Below are positions 56,289 through 64,000 of a stretch of DNA of 64,000 nt, in pieces. Every line of letters begins with the position of its first letter. Position 1 is the stretch's first letter. The notes beneath the pieces are model-generated. The model worked only from the letters and a program-made list of their open reading frames with translations. It did no database searches and had not been told where the DNA came from. Origin of the DNA: Trachythela sp. YZ-2020. Taxonomy: Eukaryota; Cnidaria; Anthozoa; Malacalcyonacea; Clavulariidae. Position numbers and translations under genes: made by a program. The stretch spans positions 62,001-126,000 of the forward strand of contig JADLSH010000111.1 in NCBI GenBank assembly GCA_016169945.1. Reading direction: 5' to 3'.

Positions 56289-57137
56289 CGACTTCAGCAC
56301 TGTCTGGTTATGCAGGAAACTGCACATATACCACCTGCAACAAGAGAAGTTAGATTCAGTATAATCAATAGATGAAATTTGGACTAACTCTGTAAATTTT
56401 ACACTGGATAGCTGTATCATGCGTTCTAAATGAGTGTTTTCCCTAGAGGTCCAGTAAGGCCAGTCTGTGTCGGTTCATTATTACTACCAGAGAAAATAAC
56501 TTAAACCTGCGGCGTTTGGTAGAGTCAAACTGGAACCACTCTTATCACATATGACTGTCAGAGACTCTAAGGGGAAATAATAATACTCTGATCTTCTTTG
56601 ATAAATTAAAAGGTGTACTTGTTGTATATTGTTAACACGCACTCAAGGCTATTATGATGAGTGTATAATACAAATTGTTATGAGTTATGACTGCATGAAT
56701 TTATAAACTTAAAAAGTATGTTAAGTGCATATAGTCAATAAAATAATGCCAAAAAAAGAGAGTTCAGATGGTACGTCAAAGAGAAGACGATGTTTGAATC
56801 ATCAAATTTTGCTTAATATGATTGCTGTAAATAATATATAGCATTAAATTTATAGCATCATCAATAGTTGCATTTCAATTTACAATTTTTCAACCGTTTG
56901 ATGCATTTAAAAAGGTAGCTAACTGTATAAACTAGAAAATTAAGCGAAAACAAAGTAATTTTGCAGGGAGGTACGTCAAAAATATTTCAGGTTTTGAACG
57001 CTTTTCATCGCAAATACGCGACATGCATAGAAATTGCCTCTTAATTATAGTGTCAGGAATTTAAGTCTCGTGCCACTAAACTGTTTCAAAAATCATGAAC
57101 TAATACCCACCAACAAAATTGTCAGGAAATTCTTCAT
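56289..57137 (-). pseudogene. P4: decayed secreted repeat-peptide gene
   Basis: A signal exon at 57111-57137 (MKNFLTILL, donor GTGGGT) is nearly identical to those of P2 and P3. A second exon at 56289-56334 keeps the TTGCAG acceptor and GTGGTAT start but is 12 bases shorter than its homologues and carries an in-frame TAA. No third exon with the QSKR/repeat region is found downstream. The upstream block at 57,236-57,297 is still conserved. Confidence 0.55.
56395..56585 (-). mobile_element. SINE composite, minus strand
   Basis: On the minus strand: linker TATGTGATAAGAGTGGTTCC, CTCTACCAAACGCCGCAGGT, then the body (TTACTGGACCTCTAGGGAAA). It shows linker and body joined in one element, inside the P4 intron. 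Confidence 0.75.
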
Positions 57138-57235
57138 ATTTGATATAAAAACAAAAACCAGCAAAAGGTAATTCTATTCCAATTAATGTTCTGTTTTCAA
57201 GCCTACGAATCACGCAGCGCGCGAGACGAACACAT

Positions 57236-57297
57236 TAAAACCGATGCAATTTTTTACAACCAAACTGTTTTATTTCATATGTTAATATAAATGAAGA
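57236..57297 (-). promoter_or_regulatory. Conserved upstream block of P4
   Basis: CATATGAAATAAAACAGTTT, TTGTAAAAAATTGCATCGG on the minus strand, aligning with the blocks upstream of P2 and P3 at similar distance (100-160 bp) from the start codon. Confidence 0.5.
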
Positions 57298-57479
57298 CAA
57301 TGTTAACATTTCTTTGAGTTATTCACACGCAATCTTCTTTAAAGTTCTGATAATACAGTTCTTTATAAATATCTCAACTTAAAAAAATGGCGCAAAGAAT
57401 CTTTCTTAAAGAACAGGCACTATAGAACCATTACACGCGTCGATAAATACTTATACAATGGGCTTAATGTTGCAAACCT

Positions 57480-57880
57480 ATCAATAAAGGCTTTATATTG
57501 GGCAAGCCCGTCCGGGTACCCGATTTTGGCGAGATCCGGCGTTTGTTACAATTTCCTATTAAATTTAATATTACGTTTGCATGGGAACCGAACTAGCCCG
57601 CCCAAGTAAGATCGTGCCTTGACATGACGTCCAGGGATCTCCCTCAAACCGTGCTGGCATTTTCGATATAGACACAATAACCCGAGTCGTTGCTCGAGCG
57701 CCTACACGGGCTGATTATTAATGCTTTGTTTACGCGAATATTGCCGATCTTAAAAGGTCTCTGTGGTCGTTTCTGAACGTTATAAGTGTGAACCTTAATC
57801 GCAAATTTATGAGTTTATAAGTTCGTTGGAAAGTGTGTTAACAAGGGGGTAGAAATTCCAACAAATTGTTGGACATACAA
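57480..57880. other. Degenerate repeat between P4 and P2
   Basis: GGCAAGCCCGTCCGGGTACC and later GCCTACACGGGCTGATTATT suggest a decayed MITE. No coding content. Confidence 0.4.
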
Positions 57881-57922
57881 AGAACAAAGACCACAATGTT
57901 TATGAATTTGGATGTCTGAATC

Positions 57923-57928
57923 TTTATT
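57923..57928 (-). terminator. Poly(A) signal of P2
   Basis: AATAAA on the minus strand, 84 bases after the stop. AATAAAGATTCA then CATAAACATTGTG is shared with the P3 3' end. Confidence 0.65.
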
Positions 57929-58011
57929 AAAAAAACTTGAAATAACCAATACAGAGAAAGCCAATTACAAAGTACTCCAAATACCATGCTATACAACTTT
58001 TATGCTGTTCT

Positions 58012-59211
58012 CTAAAAGTGCCAGTTAACGCGGGCACGTTTACCAATATCGAGATCACGCTTGCCCAGAAACCATGATGGTCGAACCCATGTGGGTCGCC
58101 AAGTCGGTCGCCAAGTCGGTCGCCAAGTCGGACGCCAAGTCGGACGCCAAGTCGGACGCCAAGTCGGACGCCAAGTCGGACGCCAAGTCGGACGCCAAGT
58201 CGGACGCCAAGTCGGACGCCAAGTCGGACGCCAAGTTGGTTTCCAGGTTGGTCTCCAAGTAGGAAAACCGGACGGGCGCCACCATCTCTTTGATTGGATT
58301 TCTATATCTATAAATGGCGACAAAATACTCACATGTAAAATTTTATATACTGTTGAGAGTAATTTGATGGCAGCCAATAATTTTTCACGGCAACTAGTAA
58401 TATTGTTCAGTTTTCTTTGTAACCTTTATAGGAGATAAGTAACAACAGTTGAAAAATGTTCTTATTGCTGTAGACTATGTAGGGCCCTTTAAACATACTG
58501 AATCATTGTGAAAGCTATAAATAATAAATAGCAATCAGTTTTGGCATATTTAAACGTCAAACAAGACTAACAAATTTTTTCCAAACTATAATTTAATATA
58601 ATTAACATTAAAGATTTAGAAAGACACTGTACGCGTAATAAGTAATGTAGGAATAGAGATATTAACGAATAATTATTACTAATTAGCGACGGATTAGGGC
58701 GGCCATTACCTTCTTCCGATCTCTCGTTGATTGATTTGCCGTTCATGCAGGAAAACACACAAACCAGCTATATAGAAAAATAGAACAATTATTCAAAACT
58801 TAAATTTTGAGACAAAATTTTAAGATTTTTACCAAAGAAATCGTTGTTTTGCGTTATTTGGAACTGGTCGTATATTTGTTGGAATTTTTTTATCATCGGC
58901 AGTTCGATCTAAGAATAAATTGCCATGGCCAATCAGGTCTCCAATTTCAAACGAAAATACACGATGTAACTCAAGTTTAGTTTAGCTCATGATTACGGGA
59001 ACCACTCAGTATTTTAATGAAATACAAACGAACAGTAACTCCGAATAACATTTTGTTATTTTATTGAATCGACGTTTCGAAATAACAAAATGTTATTCGG
59101 AGTTACTGTTCTTTTGTATTTCTTTACTTTAGCTGTTCAATGCATTTTAGATATAAATTTGAAAGAGGAACATAAAACACTCACCATCAAAATAGCCAGA
59201 AAGTTCTTCAT
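58012..59211 (-). CDS. P2: secreted Trp/Arg/Pro repeat prepropeptide, three exons
   Basis: Exons 59185-59211, 58710-58767 and 58012-58307 (phases 0 and 1) give 126 codons plus stop. Residues 1-18 are a signal peptide ([19 protein letters not shown]). A short acidic pro-part (ERSEED) follows. QSKR at 33-36 offers a dibasic site. 37-52 is [16 protein letters not shown]; 53-100 is TWRP twelve times; 101-109 [12 protein letters not shown] at 110-112 and 117-119 are textbook amidation-plus-cleavage sites, releasing DLDI and ARVNWHF parts. I infer a processed cationic, Trp-rich, probably C-amidated peptide. Analogous Trp/Pro-rich peptides elsewhere are antimicrobial; a neuropeptide or structural role is equally open. 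Promoter block and poly(A) signal are conserved with paralogues. Confidence 0.72.
58090..58260 (-). repeat. 12-bp coding minisatellite CGTCCGACTTGG in P2
   Basis: Fourteen or so units, the central nine almost identical, so recent expansion is likely. Both strands have two further open frames across it; only the one joined to the signal exons is supported. Confidence 0.9.
58768..59184 (-). other. P2 intron 1 with a near-perfect 42-bp hairpin
   Basis: The intron (donor GTGAGT, acceptor ATATAG) contains 59,025-59,125: two ~42-base arms (AACAGTAACTCCGAATAACA and inverse) around a CGACGTTTCGAA centre. Confidence 0.65.
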
Positions 59212-59324
59212 ATTGATGTACGGTGAAACAAAACAGGAAAGATGAACAATGTCAATGTTTTAGTTAAAATTTAGTTAAATAATACTCTATGCACTGGTAA
59301 GACGAGCACTTTAAAACTACGGAT

Positions 59325-59385
59325 TTGAAGCTGATGTAATTTGACTTCAAGCTAAACTGGTTTCTTTCATATGTTAATGAATGAA
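59325..59385 (-). promoter_or_regulatory. Conserved upstream block of P2
   Basis: CATTAACATATGAAAGAAAC, CAGTTTAGCTTG and AATTACATCAGC on the minus strand match the P3 and P4 blocks. The TATA element visible in P3 is degenerate here. Confidence 0.5.
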
Positions 59386-60320
59386 AACAAATTCAACTTT
59401 TAATTAAACTTTCGCAACTTTCTTTACACAGTTTTAATTGAAAGTTGTTTTAAACATTATTCACTAATCACCTTTTAAAGAATCTCCTTTTTAAAGAATA
59501 GTAGAACTATTGTATTGCGTATGGTTTAAAAATTATCTACCACTATTATGCTGGTAAAAATTATAAAAAGAAAACCGTTTTTCGACTAAGTGGATGCCAT
59601 CCAACATGGCCTCCAAAAAACAAATCAAAGAAAGACGTGTTTTATTACACGTGTCTATATTCTGTTTACTATGATACTATATATTGCTTTTAAAAGCGAA
59701 CTTAAGTTTTTCGCGTTAGGTTTGGAAATTTGAAAATAATGGCATTTGAAAATAATGCTGACGTCAGCAAAAATAATTATTCAAACTTTCGACCTCGCGA
59801 GGGAATAATTGTATCGACCTGAAATTTGTTTTAAATATTTGTTATAATGACATACAAAACATGTTAAGCAGCCAGCTTTATAGGTTGCACCTTAAAGATT
59901 TTAAAATTTGGTGACGTGTTGGTAGAAAACCTCTGTAAAATTTTGAAGCACAAAAATGGTTCGGTAAATAAGAAAAATTAACGTTTTTCTATTTCTGTTC
60001 GGTTCCACCCCGAGGCATAAATAATGAACTGTCCCTTACATGAAGTGGTAACCGGCAAAAGTTGGTGAATCACTAATTTAGTTTTCGTTGGTACTTGGCC
60101 CATGCCATTAGAATTAAAATGTTTTCGTATTCAGGTGAATATATTTCAGGTGATATATATTTCAGGTGAAAACATAACCTCCTGGGGGAACTAGGATACA
60201 GTCGAACCTCTCTAACACGAACACCGAAGGGAAAAAACAAAGTGTCCCTATAGAATGTCCAACAAAATGAAAATGTAGGACTTACAATATCAAAACTGGT
60301 CAAAGAGAACCACACAATGT
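59386..60320. other. Spacer between P2 and P3
   Basis: No coding sequence recognised. CAGTCGAACCTCTCTAACAC at 60,193 is a pogo/Tigger-like inverted-repeat end without a visible partner. Confidence 0.5.
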
Positions 60321-60336
60321 TTATGATGCTTGAATC

Positions 60337-60342
60337 TTTATT
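60337..60342 (-). terminator. Poly(A) signal of P3
   Basis: AATAAA on the minus strand 111 bases after the stop, in the same context as in P2 (AATAAAGATTCA). Confidence 0.6.
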
Positions 60343-60452
60343 AAAAGGATTTCATCTAACTACACAGCGAAAGCAAAAACTTTTAGAAATCATGCAAAAC
60401 AGCTGTTATGCTCTTTTGAAAGTTTCAGTTGTGAAAGCACGTTCACCCGTGC

Positions 60453-62519
60453 CTAGATCACGCTCGCGGGTTCCATGTAGGGCGCCAGGACGGGTTCCAT
60501 GTAGGGCGCCAGGAAGGATTCCATGAGGGCCAAATTGGACGGGAGAGGCGTCCTGACGGACGACTTGGGCGCCATGAAGGGCGCAAGGAAGGGTTCCATG
60601 TAGGGCGCCAGGAAGGCTTCCATGAAGGGCGCCAGGGACAAATTGGACGACTTGGGCACCAGGATGGATTCCATGAAGGGCGCCATGAAGGACGCCATGA
60701 AGGGTTTCATGTGGGAAACCAGGACGGCTGTGTCAACCAAGGTGGACGGGAAGGCCAAATTGGGCGTGTAGGATGTGCTATGTTCCTCGTTGGAAACCAA
60801 GATGGACGCAACCAGGATGGCAACCATGCATGGACCTCTCTTTGATTGGACTTCAATATCTAATGACAGACGCAGAAAAATATTTAAAGATATTTTAAAT
60901 GTGCAGGCCCAGTGTAGGTTGTATTCTACAATAATCTGTGATTGGATGTATATCTCTGAATGATAATAATTATCATGACATCCCAGTATTTCCAGAATGA
61001 ATACATAAAGGTACGCGAATTACAGAATACGGCCAGGCATAAATTATAAATGCGCAAATTATAGCATTCAGTTCTCTCGAGCCCGGGGAATCAAGACAAA
61101 CTTATGTAAATTTCTCATCCAGTTTTTATCCCGATTAAACCAAATGTCGGTTATTCTAAATTATAGTGTGCAATTAACTTGATATTAGCTTTGTTTGATC
61201 TTCAAGTAAACAAAACTGAATGGTATTTATCCAGCAGTGACATTTTATTATGATCAAAGGGCCGCATCAATTAAAGAGAAATTAATTCAGTCTTTGCTCG
61301 AAAAAGTCTAATATATAGTTATTTTGGTTATACATTATCTTTTCAATTTCTCACTTGTATTTAAATGCACTATTGCATTTGCAGGGTACTAAGTTTTGCT
61401 CAGTTCTCGCGCGGCAAATACAAAAAGGTAAAAAAGAGAGGTGAACAGAGGGCACAGAAATTGGCTCCAATGAAAAATAAGTTGAAAAATAAAAATTTTG
61501 AATTGTTTTTTATGTGGCCGTTGTCGCATATTGATGAATTACACACTTAGTGGTGTAAAGACTAAGAGTCACAGACTTAGATTACAAGACATCATGCCGG
61601 GGCAGCCCTATAGCCATTATTCCCTGATGTCTTTAACCGAACTATCTGCCCATGTCTAATGCTAACCATGCAGTAAGCAGCAATGTTTCCTGATACGCAC
61701 TGCCTTATTCTTTTCTGTGTATACTTCGCCAAGCTATTTTACTCTTCTGTGGAGAGGTTTTGGGCATGCATTAATGGGTTGACCAGACTTCAGTTTAGTA
61801 TAATTTAATTAGTTTAGTTTAATGTGTTTGCCACTCTGAAGTGGACTAAAAGCGTTAAAAGGCTTTTCAACCCAAGTTCAAAGATCTCCGAGTGTTAGTT
61901 AGATATTGTAAATGCCTATAAGTTTTTTGTGAGGGACGAAAACGTGTGCATGTATACCCGGAGTAAAGCCCTCGAAGCACAGGGGAGAGAACCAACCAAT
62001 CTCAACTTACACGAGTTAATCAAGCACATGGAAGTTACCCACCTAATTAAATTCCTGCAACCTCGACCTGCTGTTTAGCCGGCTTTAGACTCAGAGTAAG
62101 GGGAAGCCCGCTAACCGCGTCTGCCACCCGTGCTACGCTGTGCTGCGCAGGTCTCTTAACTGTTAACATTTTAAGTGGTAATGCGCTCTCATGAGCTTTA
62201 CTCTTTATTCTTACTACAAGACGTCAAAAAAGCGTTAGATCTTTTAAAAACCTTTTAGATCTTTCAAAAAGTGTGTTAAATGTTTTACCTTCTTCTGATC
62301 CCTTGCTGACTGCTTTACCATTTATGAAGGCAAACGCACATACCACCTACAGTAAGAAAAGTTATGTTATTCAGTTAATACCATAATTCCACAAATGATA
62401 ATTTTCAGTGATATGTTTCAAGGCAGTTACAAAACTTTGTTTTTAAAACGTCCTTGCTTACCACACAAATAAAATCACGAAGTAATACTCACCATCCAAA
62501 TTGTCAGAAAGTTCTTCAT
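60453..62519 (-). CDS. P3: P2 paralogue with the repeat in a switched frame
   Basis: Exons 62493-62519, 62289-62346 and 60453-60859 (phases 0 and 1) give 163 codons plus stop. Residues 1-9 MKNFLTIWM and 10-20 VVCAFAFINGK form the signal; 21-29 SKGSEED is acidic; 30-36 IEVQSKR matches P2. After GPCM the frame no longer encodes W-x-P-S/T repeats. It reads hydrophobic Met/Phe/Ala/Pro units (APFMEAFLAPYMEPFLAPF). The neighbouring frame of the same DNA does encode SWRPSWNPSW-type units but has a TGA near 60,708. An indel next to the dibasic site explains this. It may be a pseudogene or a gene with a new repeat product. Confidence 0.5.
60480..60730 (-). repeat. 12-bp minisatellite in P3
   Basis: Degenerate 12-bp units (GCGCCCTTCATG, GAACCCTTCCTG) homologous to the P2 repeat but more diverged. 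Confidence 0.8.
60860..62288 (-). other. P3 intron 2, with a SINE-like repeat
   Basis: Contains a GGAGTA/CCCTCGAAGCACAGG-type SINE copy at ~61,930-62,145. The ORF at 61365-61550 (Lys-rich) has no supporting motif. Confidence 0.55.
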
Positions 62520-62643
62520 TTTTTATACACGTAAAAACAAAGCCAGCAAATGACAATCTATTTCAAGCTTCTAATTCAGTCTGTTTTTAATAATATGATC
62601 AACCCGCAGCTACGCACCAGTGAGATTAACACACTGTTGATAC

Positions 62644-62690
62644 GAGGCTGATGCAATTTTATAGCCAGATCGCTTTCTTTCATATGATGA
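62644..62690 (-). promoter_or_regulatory. P3 core promoter with TATA box
   Basis: TATAAAA at 62657-62663 (minus strand) in GGCTATAAAATTGCATCAGC, about 138 bp before the start codon. CATATGAAAGAAAG lies just upstream. The same arrangement is recognisable before P4 and, more weakly, P2. Confidence 0.55.
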
Positions 62691-62699
62691 AGGGAAAAA

Positions 62700-64000
62700 A
62701 TCTGACTTTTAGTTAAAATTTCGCAACTGAGTTTACACAGTTAACTAGATACATTTTTTAATGATGGTTAATCAAATGCAAATTAATTTCTCTTTCTTAG
62801 AGAGCAGTAGACTATTTAGATATATATAGACTGCTTAGTCATGGTTTGGGACTGATTTTCATAAATCGGCTACAAAACTCAATTTTAGAACTTCCCATTT
62901 TGAGTTCCAGAACTACCCGTTTTACATTTGACTGCCTTAGGATGACCCCTTAGTCTTTAACTTGATATGATTCTTGAAAGAAAATGTGTAATTGTCACTT
63001 ATATTTCTGGTATGATATTTAAAGTATATAAAACTTCGTCATTTTTCACTTTCAAAAATCTTTATATCCTATGATAATGAAGAAAACAATTCTAGCTCTG
63101 GGGCCGGTTGTTCAAAAGCCGGTTAACGCTAACCCAGGGTTAAATTTGCCTAACCTATAGGGTTAAATTTTAACCTTAGGTTTGTTTGCGTTGTTCAAAG
63201 CTAGATTAATCGTAACCCAGGGTTAAACAGTGGGTTAAATTTAACCCACCTCGCTAGGTGGGTTAACTTGCTAATCGGTCGATTAACTCGTAAAAATGGA
63301 CGTCGAAAGGAGTGGAAAACACGTAAACACACAAAAATCTCGGTGAAACAAAGAGTGTACAAAGATTTTATGGATGAAAACCAACCTCAAACAGTAAATT
63401 CTAAGTCTTTGAATATTATTGAGATTCTTATTCGTCCTGTACGAGCCCATTGAGTTGCTTTACCTATACATGCTGGCGTTAAATTTTACGAGCATTAAAG
63501 ACACAACAATTTAGATTGTCATGGTCTAAGTATGGACATCATAGTTAATACTGTAGACTACGTCGGTCTTCGGCCAATTTTACAATAGAAGTACTACGCC
63601 TATAGCTATTAAAATGGTTTTCAAAATATAGTTTTCTGTTTGGCATAAAGCCGTAAACATGATATTGTACAATGAAGTAAAACGAATTATCTCACGAAAG
63701 CTTTGAAATGCCATCTTTCAATATTGCCACCAAAAACAACTTGCGGTTTGTACGCCTTCGGGTTTGTTCGAAAAATATATTTACTCAGAACCCTTTTTCT
63801 TTTGCCAAACAATTCGGTTGCCAGCAGTTTTAATTTAAAAGTTCCCATTTGCTTTTCTTGAACATCACAAGTTTTTGCACATCTAATGTCTGCAGACTCA
63901 GTGTATTACTAACAAACATTGTTTTTGAAAGATGTAAAACAACTTTGCTTTGGCTTCTTCTTTCTATTTTCATGTTTTGTTAGGATCTTCTGCAATACGC
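62700..64000. other. Right flank without a supported gene
   Basis: 63,100-63,265 is a GGTTAA/AACCC-rich inverted repeat (GGGGCCGGTTGTTCAAAAGC) resembling the MITE at 13,522. The 61-codon Lys/Arg-rich ORF 63268-63453 has no recognised motif. Confidence 0.45.

Noticed and set aside
58090..58260. Array resembling a CRISPR
   Set aside because: Direct 12-bp units without unique spacers, in a eukaryotic gene. It is a coding minisatellite.

Overview
The window is animal nuclear DNA: one long intron-rich gene with GT-AG introns, dense mobile elements (an adintovirus-like Polinton, non-LTR retrotransposons, tRNA-derived SINEs, many MITEs) and several satellite arrays. I think a cnidarian is most likely, from the gene and repeat style, but nothing here fixes the species.

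Region 1 (1-29,300): the 3' part of a plus-strand SMC6 gene (SMC5/6 complex ATPase). I can trace 25 consecutive exons from 357 to a stop at 28,834. Their phases join without conflict into 959 codons plus stop, covering the end of the N-terminal head, the coiled coil, the hinge, the return coiled coil, and the C-terminal signature/Walker B lobe. The Walker A exon lies upstream of the window. Introns carry a (CAT)n array, a 92-bp satellite, about 25 copies of a ~110-bp SINE body unit, and several MITEs.

Region 2 (4,563-11,461, inside one SMC6 intron): a deleted Polinton/adintovirus-like element with a 6-bp target duplication and ~0.9-1.1 kb inverted repeats ending in 35-bp G/C-rich subrepeats. 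It keeps the C-terminal part of a packaging ATPase, a C2H2 zinc-finger mini-ORF, a short conserved-looking ORF, a broken Cys-rich gene and a basic capsid/core-like protein. I see no DNA polymerase, integrase, protease or major capsid gene. A CR1/L2-like LINE sits in the left inverted repeat and a MITE in the right one.

Region 3 (29,400-37,500): a GTTGTTT-type minisatellite, fragments of transposon-like ORFs, a LINE 3' end, and tandem repeats. No convincing host gene.

Region 4 (37,541-40,907 and 56,289-62,519, minus strand): what I consider the most interesting content, a small family of multi-exon genes for secreted repeat peptides. All start with an 8-9 codon signal exon and a ~20 codon second exon, with intron phases 0 then 1. 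P1 (195 aa) ends in Pro/Arg-rich 8-residue repeats. P2 (126 aa) has a dibasic site, twelve TWRP repeats, and two GKR amidation/cleavage sites. P3 has the same exon frame and signals but its repeat is read in a different frame. P4 is a decayed copy. P2, P3 and P4 share a promoter block; P2 and P3 share a poly(A) signal region. I recognise no described family here.

Region 5 (41,000-52,600): ~1.3-kb tandem units with a repeated 60-codon ORF, and a ~2.8-2.9 kb segmental duplication whose two copies differ by a MITE insertion. 53,700-55,100 holds a frameshifted DDE integrase-like transposase next to a LINE fragment. The right end (62,700-64,000) holds little beyond a GGTTAA-rich repeat.
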